A DNA stretch of 64,000 nucleotides from Phyllobacterium zundukense (lineage in GTDB: Bacteria > Pseudomonadota > Alphaproteobacteria > Rhizobiales > Rhizobiaceae). The notes beneath the pieces were generated by a model, which was not told the DNA's origin, ran no database searches, and saw only the letters and a list, made by a program, of their open reading frames with translations. The translations under genes and the position numbers were made by a program. Positions 37,204 to 45,999 of this stretch are shown piece after piece (position 1 is the stretch's first letter; every line of letters begins with the position of its first letter). The stretch lies in the NCBI RefSeq assembly GCF_025452195.1, contig NZ_CP104972.1, positions 744,001 through 808,000 of the forward strand, in the 5' to 3' direction.

Positions 37204-38640
37204 ATGCCTGGATTGAATTGTCAATATGGGCTGGGCTTCACAACACTCGAACGTGAAGTTGACCGGCTTTCGTTGCAAGTACAGGGCCTGTTGCCGGGGT
37301 GGCTGACGGGCCGACTGCTTCGAACAGGGCCTGCAAAATTCGAGGTTGGGCACCAGGTCTATAGGCACTGGTTCGACGGGCTCGCCATGCTCCACGCCTT
37401 CGATTTCGGCGACAGCATGGTCCGCTATTCAAACCGCTTCATCCGCTCACGGGCCTATTGCGAGGCCATGGAGAAGGGCCGCGTCGCGCGTGGCGAATTC
37501 ATGACCGATCCGTGCCGCACACTCTTCGGTCGTGTGATGGCGATTTTCCGCCCGAAGCCAACCGACAACGCGAATGTCAACGTTTCCGTGCTGGACGACG
37601 AGATCGTCGCGCTGACCGAAACACCGATGCCGATCGTCTTCGATCCGCATACGCTCGAAACGCGCGGCAGATTGCAATTCAGCTCCGCCATCAGGGGGCA
37701 TGTCTCGACCGCGCATCCGCACGGCGACGGAAAGCGCGAATACTCCTATGTCATCGATATGGGCCGTCGCAGCACCTATCGCCTTTTCATCAATGAAAAG
37801 GGAGAGCAACGCGTCCTAGCCGAACTGCCCAGCGATCGTCCCAGTTACATGCATTCATTCGGCATGTCGGAACATTATCTTGTACTGACAGAGTTTCCGC
37901 TGCGGGTGAACCCGCTCAGGCTCGCCCTATCGGGCCACCCCTTCATCACGAACTATCGCTGGCGACCAGAGCTCGGCACGCTGTTCACGGTGATCGACAA
38001 GGCCAGCGGCGCCATCATCGCCCAGGCAAAGGCGGCGCCCTGTTTCTGCTTCCATCACGTCAACGCATATGAGGCGGATGGAGCGCTGCTGGTGGACATT
38101 CTCGCCTATCCCGACGCAAGGATCGTCGATGATCTGCGCCTCGACCATCTGCGCGCCGGAGCGAAAATCGATCCGACCTCGACCTTGACGCGATACCGGA
38201 TTCCGCTCGACAGTCACAGTTCAGGAGCTGTTGAGGTTGAGCCGGAGCCACTCTGCGACATGCGGATCGAGTTGCCGCGCATCGACTATTCCCGCCGCGC
38301 TGGCAGATCGTATCATTGCGTATGGGGAACAGGTCAAACCAGATTGGACAACTTCCTCGACACTATCACTAAGATTGAGCTTTCGCAGACCGCGCCGGCG
38401 ACCGTGACGACCTGGACAGAGCCAGGCTGCTTTCCCGGGGAGCCTGTCTTCGTGGCACGGCCGGAGGGCATAGCAGAGGACGATGGCGTGCTCTTGTCCG
38501 TTGTGCTCGATGCCAACGCTGGGACATCATTCCTGCTTGTGCTCAACGCCGCGACACTTGCCGAAATCGCCAGGGCGTCCGTGCCACATCACATTCCCTT
38601 TGGGTTTCATGGCAACTACTTTGCGAGCAGCTTTTCCTAG
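37204..38640 (+). CDS. Carotenoid cleavage oxygenase family protein
   Basis: This 478-residue protein is a seven-blade propeller oxygenase of the RPE65/CCO family, which split a double bond of carotenoids or stilbenes with a non-haem Fe(II). The four iron-binding His are visible in STAHPHGDGKREYSY, PSYMHSFGMSEHYLVLTEFP, CFHHVNAYEADGALLVDI and IPFGFHGNYFASSF at the C-terminus. GGGAGG precedes the ATG at 37204. The stop lies just two bases before the IS481 target duplication, so the protein is intact. No carotenoid synthesis gene is in the window. A plant-derived apocarotenoid or lignostilbene substrate is possible. Confidence 0.88.
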   Translation: MPGLNCQYGLGFTTLEREVDRLSLQVQGLLPGWLTGRLLRTGPAKFEVGHQVYRHWFDGLAMLHAFDFGDSMVRYSNRFIRSRAYCEAMEKGRVARGEFMTDPCRTLFGRVMAIFRPKPTDNANVNVSVLDDEIVALTETPMPIVFDPHTLETRGRLQFSSAIRGHVSTAHPHGDGKREYSYVIDMGRRSTYRLFINEKGEQRVLAELPSDRPSYMHSFGMSEHYLVLTEFPLRVNPLRLALSGHPFITNYRWRPELGTLFTVIDKASGAIIAQAKAAPCFCFHHVNAYEADGALLVDILAYPDARIVDDLRLDHLRAGAKIDPTSTLTRYRIPLDSHSSGAVEVEPEPLCDMRIELPRIDYSRRAGRSYHCVWGTGQTRLDNFLDTITKIELSQTAPATVTTWTEPGCFPGEPVFVARPEGIAEDDGVLLSVVLDANAGTSFLLVLNAATLAEIARASVPHHIPFGFHGNYFASSFS

Positions 38641-38642
38641 AG

Positions 38643-39596
38643 CTAGCTGTGGAACCTCAACAGGTTGTCCCGATCCAGGCCGAGACGGCTGATAGGTGGT
38701 TTTGATCCTAAACTGCCGTGCGGCCTGTGCCAATTGTAGCGATGAAGCCAGTGCGGCAGCTCCTCCGTGCGTTCTTGAGAGTTGTTGTAAGCACGAGCGT
38801 AAGCCCATTCGCGTAGGCTCGTCTGAATGAAGCGTTCGGCCTTACCATTGGTCTTAGGCGTGTATGGTCTTGTGAAGACTTGACGCAAGCCCAGACGTTT
38901 GCAGGCTGTGCGGAAAGCCTTTGACCGGTAGCATGACCCGTTGTCGGTCATCACGCGCTCGATACAGATACCCAGCTTCGCATAGTAGGCGACGGCAGCC
39001 TCCAGGAAGGCAACGGCGCTCTCTTTGCGCTCATCTGGCATGACCTGCACAAAAGCGACCCGCGAAGCGTCATCAATGCAGACGTGGACGAACTCCCAGC
39101 CGATGCCCAGATGGCGGTTGACAACGCCCGTTTGCCGTCCGGTGATGCGGTGTCCCACCGAGCCAATACGGCCAAGCTTCTTAATGTCGAGATGAATGAG
39201 TTCGCCCGGATGTTCCCGTTCATAGCGGCGCACGGGTTCGGGATCCAGGGCGCTCAGTTTGTTGAGGCCCAACCGGCGCAGAACACGGCTGACAGTTGCC
39301 GGCGAGACGCCGACCTCGGCAGCGATCTGCTTGCCTGTCCAACGCTGGCGGCGTAACCGCTCAATCGTCCCGACAATGGCTTCAGGGGTCGGCCGGCGCA
39401 AGCGATGTGGTCGCGACGAACGATCCTCCAGTCCGCTCAAGCCCTCGCGGCGATACCGATCGACCCATTTGCGCACCGTCCGCGGGCACACGCCTGCGGC
39501 TTCGGCAACGGCCTGCGGCGTCTGCCCGCCCTCGACCTGGCTCACAATTCGCTCTCGACCATACCGCGTAAGACGGGCATTCTTGTGGATGTTCAT
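38643..39596 (-). CDS. IS481-family transposase
   Basis: This 317-residue protein has N-terminal helix-turn-helix domains (AVAEAAGVCPRTVRKWVDRY and QIAAEVGVSPATVSRVLRRL) and an rve integrase core with the DDE residues in LIHLDIKKLGRIG, ERVMTDNGSCYRS and PYTPKTNGKAERFIQTSLRE. The ATG at 39596 follows TTGGAGGACC. The stop codon TAG lies in the duplicated target GCTAGC, outside the element: the reading frame passes through the inverted repeat and ends in host DNA created by the insertion. The gene is full length. Confidence 0.92.
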   Translation of the reverse strand: MNIHKNARLTRYGRERIVSQVEGGQTPQAVAEAAGVCPRTVRKWVDRYRREGLSGLEDRSSRPHRLRRPTPEAIVGTIERLRRQRWTGKQIAAEVGVSPATVSRVLRRLGLNKLSALDPEPVRRYEREHPGELIHLDIKKLGRIGSVGHRITGRQTGVVNRHLGIGWEFVHVCIDDASRVAFVQVMPDERKESAVAFLEAAVAYYAKLGICIERVMTDNGSCYRSKAFRTACKRLGLRQVFTRPYTPKTNGKAERFIQTSLREWAYARAYNNSQERTEELPHWLHRYNWHRPHGSLGSKPPISRLGLDRDNLLRFHS

Positions 39597-39679
39597 CCGG
39601 TCCTCCAAGAGTCACTGAAGCTTCGACAACCTCAGTCTCCCCGGTTTGGACCGGATGGACAACCTATTGAAAGCTCACA
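38648..39679 (-). mobile_element. IS481-family insertion sequence with GCTAGC duplication
   Basis: Terminal inverted repeats of 23 bp are at 38648-38670 and 39657-39679. Both start TGTG at the outer end and share CAATAGGTTGTCC or CAACAGGTTGTCC inside. The element is flanked on both sides by GCTAGC (38642-38647 and 39680-39685), a 6 bp target duplication. IS481 is known to prefer NCTAGN and to duplicate 6 bp, so this is a textbook insertion. The intact duplication suggests a recent event. Confidence 0.92.
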
Positions 39680-39685
39680 GCTAGC

Positions 39686-40029
39686 TATCAAGAGAATGGC
39701 CGCATTCTTCGTGTCGTCGACAATGCCGTCGCCATCCGTCATGCAGCACTTCGAGCCGAAAACGTTCAAACGCCGTGATGGCGATCGTCCCTTTTGGCGG
39801 CTTTGTCCCAACCGTCTTCAGGATTAGATGCTTCCCACCCTCGGGTATCCGCGACGCTTCGGTCAGCCTGTCAAGATAGGGCGATGAGCTCCTCCTCTCT
39901 CGTTCACTCCGGTCCTTTGAGGAGATATCGATACGCGATCCTGCATTTTTTCATGAATTCGCCGATCCGCGGTCTAGAATTTCCGCGGCGAATGCGCTAT
40001 CTATCTGACTATCTGACCAGGTAGGACCG
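39686..40029. other. Intergenic stretch, nothing recognised
   Basis: This is host sequence beyond the IS481 target site with no supportable gene. The last 60 bp before 40030 contain short direct repeats CTATCTGACTATCTGAC at 40000-40016 directly upstream of the antitoxin, a possible regulatory site. Confidence 0.45.
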
Positions 40030-40332
40030 ATGGGCAAGCAAGCAGAACTGACCAAGAGCAAAAAATCCGCCAATAAAGCGGCGGGCGGACGCTGGAAGCT
40101 CGAGGACGCCAAGGCCCGGTTCAGCGAGGTGGTCCGGCATGCCCGCCAGGACGGACCTCAGCGCGTGACCGTGCGTGGCCATGATGCCGTCGTCGTCATG
40201 AGCGTAGAGGAATTCGACAGGCTTGCACCGGAAAAGCCACGTGCGCCGTTTGTCGCGTTCATGGAAAGCCTGCATCTCGACGGGCTTGACCTGGAACGCG
40301 AGATGGATCGCGGCCGGGACGTCGAGCTTTGA
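40030..40332 (+). CDS. Phd/YefM-family antitoxin
   Basis: This 100-residue protein contains the Phd/YefM fold (GRWKLEDAKARFSEVVRHAR, then GPQRVTVRGHDAVVVMSVEE with FDRL). It has a basic N-terminal extension of about 18 residues. The C-terminal acidic helix (SLHLDGLDLEREMDRGRDVE) would block the toxin. It overlaps the PIN gene as TTGA at 40329-40332. Confidence 0.9.
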   Translation: MGKQAELTKSKKSANKAAGGRWKLEDAKARFSEVVRHARQDGPQRVTVRGHDAVVVMSVEEFDRLAPEKPRAPFVAFMESLHLDGLDLEREMDRGRDVEL

Positions 40333-40802
40333 GAGGCTGGCTGCTCGACACCAACGTCGTGGCCGCTCTGATCAATCCGCGGGGGGCACCCTCGGTGAAG
40401 AGATGGGCCGCCGCTCAGGACGAGGATACCTTCCATATCAGCGTTCTTACACTGGCCGAATACGATAAGGGCATTTACAACCTTCCTACCGATCACGAAG
40501 ACCGTCCTCGCTACATTGCGGCGCGCGATGTGCTTGCCGAACGGTTCGGCCGGCGCGTCCTGTCGCTCGATGACGACATCGTCTGGCATTGGGGTAGGAT
40601 CTCCGGAAAGGTGAAACGGGAAAGCGGTCACGCCCCGCCGGTGATCGACACGATGCTTGCTGCAACCGCGATCGATCTCGATCTCTATTTGGTCACGCGC
40701 AATGTCCGGGACGCTCGTCCGTCCGGCGCGATTGTCTTCGACCCGTGGAATGACGATGCGGAGAAATTCCCGCTGAGCCCGCGCGGACGCGGTACGCCAT
40801 AG
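40329..40802 (+). CDS. PIN-domain (VapC-like) ribonuclease toxin
   Basis: This 157-residue protein has a PIN domain with the acidic metal-binding residues in WLLDTNVVAALIN (Asp), ISVLTLAEYDKGI (Glu), VIDTMLAATAIDLDLYLVTR (Asp) and NVRDARPSGAIVFDPW. VapC enzymes cleave RNA, often tRNA. The start is TTG at 40329, overlapping the antitoxin stop. No ATG or GTG fits. The mixed Phd antitoxin with PIN toxin arrangement is common. Confidence 0.9.
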   Translation: MRGWLLDTNVVAALINPRGAPSVKRWAAAQDEDTFHISVLTLAEYDKGIYNLPTDHEDRPRYIAARDVLAERFGRRVLSLDDDIVWHWGRISGKVKRESGHAPPVIDTMLAATAIDLDLYLVTRNVRDARPSGAIVFDPWNDDAEKFPLSPRGRGTP

Positions 40803-41137
40803 CGACAGTGAAAAGGCCGATCTCACGGCCGGCCAGATTGCGAAGTGGCGCAATGGACGAGACCGGGGCTCGTCCATGGCGGCTTATAAGGCCGCCGACT
40901 GGAGTTCGACGCCTTGCGGTCGAGCGACTGGCCAGGGATGTTCGTTGTCTTCTCTATTCGGCGTGGTGAGGTCAAGCCCCTTCTGACTGTCCTAGCTTCC
41001 GTAGCTATGGTGATTGATGTCTTCGCAGTATCGCGCTTCTCTCGTGCCTTAAGCCCGAAATCTTTAGAGTCACCCCGTGGCACTGATCCAAGCAGGGGGG
41101 CAAATCAGCTCTGCATCTTCTGCTTTCGAACTCCAGA
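40803..41137. other. Intergenic stretch, nothing recognised
   Basis: No supportable coding frame is present. The stretch separates the toxin gene from the convergent catabolic cluster. Confidence 0.5.
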
Positions 41138-41734
41138 CTAGCACTCCGCGAGCAAAGCCCAAAATGCGAAGAGCGGTGTATTGACTGAACGCATGGCATG
41201 CTTGATCCCCGGAACATTGTAGAACGAGCCGCCAATTCCTGGCGAGAACCAGTCACCTTCTCCTTGCTGAAATTCGCCTCTAGAGAGCACAAGATAGACC
41301 TCTTCCGGCGCGTGATCGTGGTCCGGGTAACGCACGTTCGGAGCTAACAGGGTCACACCTATCCAGACGTCCATGCGTTGCTCCAATCCACCCGGACCAA
41401 TAATCATCGCATTTGCATGACGCTCGACGAAGTTCTCACTGGCCGAGCCGTCATATGACGTGCGACGACGCCATTCGAGTTGCGGCTCAATTCCTTTGAA
41501 TCGCTCTATCAATCGCCGAAGTGACGGGAACCCGGGCTCTATGGCCAATGCTGTGTCCAAATGTTGGCAAACGGGAAGTTTGCTTCCCGGGCCTTCCCGC
41601 TGCACGCCCGGCCGCTCCAGAGCTGCGAAAATCTCAAGAATGCATCGGCGAGACTCCGGCGCACGGGCGAACTGGTCGAAGGCCACAAATGCGCAATCCG
41701 TGAATAATTGCAGGTCGTCGCTACGTTCCATCAT
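41138..41734 (-). CDS. DMSP-lyase-family cupin (DddL/DddQ-like)
   Basis: This 198-residue protein resembles the cupin DMSP lyases, which split dimethylsulphoniopropionate into acrylate and dimethyl sulphide. The metal site is visible in RYPDHDHAPEEVYLVLSRGE (His, His, Glu and Tyr in the family order) with a later His in VPGIKHAMRS. Length matches DddQ. The ATG at 41734 follows AGGTGAG. A TTG at 41773 would extend it without similarity. It is directly downstream of the N-demethylase gene, probably in one transcript. In this betaine context it may act on a betaine-like compound and not DMSP, which I cannot decide. Confidence 0.7.
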   Translation of the reverse strand: MMERSDDLQLFTDCAFVAFDQFARAPESRRCILEIFAALERPGVQREGPGSKLPVCQHLDTALAIEPGFPSLRRLIERFKGIEPQLEWRRRTSYDGSASENFVERHANAMIIGPGGLEQRMDVWIGVTLLAPNVRYPDHDHAPEEVYLVLSRGEFQQGEGDWFSPGIGGSFYNVPGIKHAMRSVNTPLFAFWALLAEC

Positions 41735-41775
41735 TTGCTCACCTAAAAAATCCAGACCGTCAGTCCCGCTCAAGA

Positions 41776-43812
41776 TCAGATATCCTTCGCAATGCGCAGG
41801 CCGTCATAGATCGCAGCGTGCGTGTTTCGCGCTGCCACTGCATCCCCTATGCGGAACAGCTGGAATTTTCCCTCTGGATTGCGGACGACTGCTTGCTGTT
41901 GTCCAGAAAGCAGCTGGTCGTGCGATATTTCACCCAAGTTGGTCGAGGCTGGCTTCAGCTCAAAATAAATGTCGTCTAGCGGGATCGTGCCATGATTGAC
42001 AACAATCTGGTCGACCATCCGCTGCATGCTGACGCCACCATAGTCACTGCCAATATGAGCGATAATCTGATTGCCGCTCTTCTCTGCAGCCTCCAGCCGG
42101 TACGTAACGGTGAAGGTAATGTCGAGCTTCTGGAGGGAGCGCATATAGGGCACGAGGTTCATCGCCATAACCTCCGGCGCAAACGAGCGATCCGGCGTCA
42201 TGATCTCGACCTTGGCCCCGGCACGGGCCAAAAATTCCGCAGCCTGGAGGCCGGCATGGTCGCCAGCGTCATCAAAAATCAGAACGTTCGCGCCAGGCTT
42301 CACATCGCCGGAAATGATGTCCCAAGCCGAAACGACCAGTTCGTTACCTTTTGACAGAACTTCGGTATGCGGTATGCCGCCCGTGGCAACGATGACGACG
42401 TCCGGGTGTTCAGCCGAGACAATGTTCGCTTCCGCCCAGGTGTTGAAATGGAAAGTTACGCCGAGCTTCTCGCATTGGCTCATGCGCCAGTCGATAATGC
42501 TGATCATTTCTCGGCGACGTGCACTTTGCGCGGTCAGTCGAATCTGGCCGCCCGGGTTGTCTGCTGCCTCGAAGACCACGACATCGTGGCCACGATCACC
42601 TGCGACGCGCGCAGCTTCAAGACCGCCCGGACCCGCTCCTACGATGACAACCTTTTTCCGAACGTCCGCTTTTTTGACGATATGCGGCATGGTCAGTTCG
42701 CGACCTGTTGCAGCGTTATGAATGCAGTAGGCGGCTCCACCCTGATAGATGCGGTCGAGACAGTAGTTCGCGCCGACGCATGGTCTGATGTCGTCCTCAC
42801 GCTTTTCGATGATCTTTTGCACGATATGCGGATCCGTCATATGGGCGCGCGTCATACCGACCATGTCAACCTTGCCAGCCGCGATGGCATGGCGAGCGGT
42901 GGCGACATCCGGAATCTTCGCTGCGTGGAAAGTGGGAAACTTTGTCGCCGCCCGAATCTCGCCTGCGAAATCGAGATGCGGCGCGTTTGCCATACCCTGG
43001 ATCGGGATCACGTCGGTCAGACCCGCATCAGTGTCGATATGACCGCGGATAATGTTCAAGTAATCAATCAGTCCACTGTCCTTGAGGCGCTTCGAGATCT
43101 CGATGCCCTCTGCCTTACCCGTTCCGCCCGGGAGACATTCGTCGGCGGTGTAGCGCACACCCAGGATAAAATCGTCGCCAACCCGTTCCCGCATTGCTTT
43201 GAAAACATCGAAACAAAAGCGAAGGCGATTGTCCAGAGAACCTCCGTAAGGACCGTCCAGCTCGTTTGTAAGTGGAGAGGTGAATTGATCGATGAGATGG
43301 CCGTAAGCCTCAAGTTCGACACCATCCATGCCGCCAGCCTTCATGCGCTCGGCGGCGTCGGCAAAATCCTTGATGATGCGCTCGATATCCCAGTCTTCAA
43401 TCTTCTTCGGAAATGCGCGATGTGATGCCTCACGATGATGCGAGGGGGCGACGACGGGAAGCCAGTCGGCCTTATCCCAGCGCGTGCGGCGGCCAAGATG
43501 TGTCAGCTGAATCATGATGGCCGCACCCTCCTCGTGCACGGCATCGGTCATGTGCCTGATCCACGGAACGATTTCGTCCTTATAGGCGAGCAGGTTGTTA
43601 AAGACGGGCGGACTGTCCCTCGACACTGCCGCGGATCCAGCGGTCATGGTGAGGGCGACGCCTCCTCTGGCCCGTTCGAGCGTATAGGCAAGGTACCGTT
43701 CCTTCGGCATTCCATCTTCCGGATAGGCCGGCTCATGGGAAGTCACGATGATGCGGTTACGAAGCTTCAAGTGCTTGAGCTGATAGGGCTGAAGAAGGGG
43801 ATCGTTCGACAT
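41776..43812 (-). CDS. stcD: Betaine/N-methylproline demethylase-like flavoenzyme
   Basis: This 678-residue protein belongs to the Old Yellow Enzyme / trimethylamine-dehydrogenase group. Residues about 1-340 form the FMN TIM barrel (NRIIVTSHEPAYPEDGMP, AIMIQLTHLGRRTRW, GVELEAYGHLIDQF). Then come RPCVGANYCLDRI and GGAAYC, where three of the four iron-sulphur Cys of trimethylamine dehydrogenase are kept and the second is Ala. The C-terminal half has two nucleotide sites (VVIVGAGPGGLEAARVAG and NVLIFDDAGDHAGLQAAEFL). This form matches DgcA/StcD demethylases of dimethylglycine or N-methylproline. The symbol is by similarity and context only. GAGGCAGGCGT precedes the ATG. It is divergent from the TetR gene. 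Confidence 0.8.
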   Translation of the reverse strand: MSNDPLLQPYQLKHLKLRNRIIVTSHEPAYPEDGMPKERYLAYTLERARGGVALTMTAGSAAVSRDSPPVFNNLLAYKDEIVPWIRHMTDAVHEEGAAIMIQLTHLGRRTRWDKADWLPVVAPSHHREASHRAFPKKIEDWDIERIIKDFADAAERMKAGGMDGVELEAYGHLIDQFTSPLTNELDGPYGGSLDNRLRFCFDVFKAMRERVGDDFILGVRYTADECLPGGTGKAEGIEISKRLKDSGLIDYLNIIRGHIDTDAGLTDVIPIQGMANAPHLDFAGEIRAATKFPTFHAAKIPDVATARHAIAAGKVDMVGMTRAHMTDPHIVQKIIEKREDDIRPCVGANYCLDRIYQGGAAYCIHNAATGRELTMPHIVKKADVRKKVVIVGAGPGGLEAARVAGDRGHDVVVFEAADNPGGQIRLTAQSARRREMISIIDWRMSQCEKLGVTFHFNTWAEANIVSAEHPDVVIVATGGIPHTEVLSKGNELVVSAWDIISGDVKPGANVLIFDDAGDHAGLQAAEFLARAGAKVEIMTPDRSFAPEVMAMNLVPYMRSLQKLDITFTVTYRLEAAEKSGNQIIAHIGSDYGGVSMQRMVDQIVVNHGTIPLDDIYFELKPASTNLGEISHDQLLSGQQQAVVRNPEGKFQLFRIGDAVAARNTHAAIYDGLRIAKDI

Positions 43813-43854
43813 ACGCCTGCCTCCGGATTAGAAAGTCAGCACACGCTAAGTGCA

Positions 43855-43914
43855 ATGTACATTCATGTCAAGATAAGTGACATATTAGTCTTTTTTATCG
43901 ACATGTCTGTACAT
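43855..43914. promoter_or_regulatory. Inverted-repeat operators between stcD-like and tetR
   Basis: A 15 bp arm starting ATGTAC at 43855-43869 is repeated inverted at 43900-43914 with 13 of 15 matches. Inside it, ATGTCA at 43865-43870 pairs with TGACAT at 43878-43883 over a 7 bp gap. This dyad lies in the 144 bp between divergent genes and is the likely binding site of the neighbouring TetR protein. Confidence 0.75.
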
Positions 43915-43956
43915 TTCGGTTGTGTGGGGCTTCAAATTTTGTTAGGAGGTAATTCC

Positions 43957-44598
43957 ATGGATCAAACTGTAAACGACACCGGTTGGCGCGGATCACAGGA
44001 GGGATGGCTGGAAGCGGCCTATGATTGCCTGCTTGAATCGGGTGTGGCTTCGGTGAAAATTCTGCCGCTGGCCAAAAAACTCGGTCTCTCGCGCACGAGC
44101 TTTTACTGGTTCTTCAAAGATCGTGAGGAATTGCTTGCCGCGCTGGTGGCAAAATGGCGCGAGAAAAACACCGGCAATATGGTCAAGCAGTCGGAAGCCT
44201 ATGCGGAGTCCTTGGCAGAGGCGATGCTGAACGTATTCGATTGCTGGCTCAATGCCGACCTCTTCGACGCAAAATTCGAATTCGCCATCCGCAGTTGGGC
44301 GTTGGAGTCGCCCGAAATCCTTGACGAGGTCCAAATGGCCGACCAAGTGCGCCTCGAGGCGCTCAAGCGAATGTTTGTTCGTTTCGGCCATTCGGAAACG
44401 ACCGCCGATGTACGTGCACGAACGACCTACCTCGTGCAGATCGGATACATCTCCATGCAGTCCGAGGAAAATATCGCGATCCGCATGAAGCGAATTCCAG
44501 AATACATCGCGATCTACACCGGCCAGATCCCCCAGAAGAGAGAGCTTGATCGCTTTTTCTCGAGGCATTGCTACAAACCAGAAGACGGGCCGGCGTAA
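43957..44598 (+). CDS. TetR-family regulator
   Basis: This 213-residue protein has an N-terminal TetR helix-turn-helix (WLEAAYDCLLESGVASVKIL, LAKKLGLSRTSFYWFFKDRE) and a helical ligand domain of the kind found in TetR_C_33-like regulators. TAGGAGGT at 43943-43950 supports the ATG. It is divergent from the demethylase, shares a dyad-rich promoter with it, and precedes the proC fragment and betaine importer on its own strand, so it probably controls the whole cluster in response to a betaine or catabolite. Confidence 0.88.
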   Translation: MDQTVNDTGWRGSQEGWLEAAYDCLLESGVASVKILPLAKKLGLSRTSFYWFFKDREELLAALVAKWREKNTGNMVKQSEAYAESLAEAMLNVFDCWLNADLFDAKFEFAIRSWALESPEILDEVQMADQVRLEALKRMFVRFGHSETTADVRARTTYLVQIGYISMQSEENIAIRMKRIPEYIAIYTGQIPQKRELDRFFSRHCYKPEDGPA

Positions 44599-44840
44599 TG
44601 AGCGGGTCGTTGCGCATCGGCATTACCGGTGGAGGTAGGTGGCTCGGTGGAGCGATCGTGAAGTCGATCCTCGATGCCGGCATAACCACTCATCAATCAT
44701 TCGCATTGCCCTATCGCAGTGATCAGTCAGACCACTTCCATCAAGGATATGAGCGCTGGGGTCGACGGCGAAGTCTCAGAGCACTGGGAAGCGGCGTCCC
44801 GAAATCGGTGAGAACGGGAGAAATCCCTGACAGCCGTTAA
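44598..44840 (+). pseudogene. Pyrroline-5-carboxylate reductase-like fragment
   Basis: Residues 1-42 (SLRIGITGGGRWLGGAIVKS, then ILDAGITTHQSFALPYRSDQ) match the N-terminal NAD(P) site of ProC-like reductases. Beyond that the frame has no similarity and stops at 44840, while intact ProC is about 260-270 residues. The start overlaps the tetR stop as TAATG. In an N-methylproline route a ProC-like enzyme makes sense, so this is probably the remains of a functional member of the operon, removed by an internal deletion. Confidence 0.6.
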
Positions 44841-44900
44841 TGCGGGCGATCCGCGGCCCCCCGCTTGCTACTCGAGGCCGCTAGAAATGAGGGAACGAGA

Positions 44901-45903
44901 ATGAAAAAACTACTTGCGTCGACAAGCCTGATTTTCGGCCTGCTAGGAGGCGCCTCTTTTGCCAGCGCTGCGGAATGCGGCACTATCACCATCGCCAGCA
45001 TGAATTGGCAGAGCGCCGAAGTCCTTTCGAGATCTAGACAAGATCATTCTGAACGAAGGTTACGGCTGCCAGGCGGATATCACCGTCGGTGACACAGTCC
45101 CGACAATCACCTCGATGGCCGAAAAGGGGCAGCCGGACATTGCGCCCGAAGCATGGGTTGATCTGCTTCCGGACATCGTGAAGAAAGGAACGGAAGAAGG
45201 CAAGATTATCCAGGTCGGCTCGCCGCTGCCCGATGGCGGCATCCAAGGCTGGTGGATCCCTAAATATTTTGCCGATGCTCACCCGGACATCAAGACCATA
45301 CCGGACTTGCTAAAGCATCCGGAACTTTTTCCGGATTCAGAAGACTCTTCAAAAGGCGCGATCTTCAATGGTCCGTCGGGCTGGGGTGGTACATTGGTGA
45401 CCACGCAACTTTATAAAGCTTTTGACGCGGAAAAAGCTGGTTTCAAACTCGTGGATACCGGTTCGGCGGCGGGCCTCGACGGTTCCATCGCCAAGGCCTA
45501 TGAGCGCAAGCAAGGTTGGGTTGGCTATTATTGGGCGCCAACCGCTATCCTTGGCAAATATCCAATGGTCAAGCTGGAGCCAGGCGTTCCTAATGACCTT
45601 GCGGAATGGAAGCGCTGCAACACAGTAGCAGATTGCCCCGATCCGAAACCGAATGCATGGCCAGTGGACACGATTGTAACGCTGGTGGCGAAGCCGTTCT
45701 CAGAAAAAGCTCCTCCAGAAGTGATGGACTATCTCAAGCAGCGTTCCTGGAGCAACGACACTGTTAACAAGCTGATGGCCTGGATGACCGACAATCAGGC
45801 TACGGGTGAAGATGGTGCCAAGCATTTCCTGAAGGAAAACAAGAACGATTGGACCAAGTGGGTCTCGCCGGAAGCAGCCAAGAAAATCGACGCTTCTCTC
45901 TGA
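44901..45903 (+). pseudogene. proX: Betaine ABC transporter substrate-binding protein, frameshifted
   Basis: ProX-type proteins bind glycine or proline betaine in the periplasm. The start at 44901 has GAGGGAACGAGA and encodes a signal peptide (LLASTSLIFGLLGGASFASA). Then SMNWQSAEVLS is followed by a frame change at GAGATC, 45029-45034. Removing one G gives SNLDKIILNEGYGCQ and an open frame to 45903, for 333 residues. Ligand-box regions PEAWVDLLPDIVKKG, NGPSGWGGTL, KQGWVGYYWAPTAI and CPDPKPNAWP are normal. The rest of the gene is clean, and the same kind of lesion occurs in proW, so a sequencing error is likely. Confidence 0.85.
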
Positions 45904-45914
45904 TCGTCCCATAT

Positions 45915-45938
45915 TGCGGTGCGCCTTGGCGCACCGCA
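45915..45938 (+). promoter_or_regulatory. Intercistronic hairpin between proX and proW
   Basis: TGCGGTGCGCC at 45915-45925 pairs perfectly with GGCGCACCGCA at 45928-45938, giving a near-continuous stem closed by a CTTG loop. There is no T run. Such stems after binding-protein genes usually protect the upstream mRNA or cause partial termination, so more binding protein is made than permease. Confidence 0.75.
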
Positions 45939-45999
45939 GCTCACTTGCCGACAACGATAAAAGACTTGCCACGGCTTCTTTAAAACGAGGGGAACCCGC

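Noticed and set aside
42367..43425. A 352-codon plus-strand frame opposite the demethylase
   Set aside because: Antisense shadow of a well-conserved flavoenzyme.
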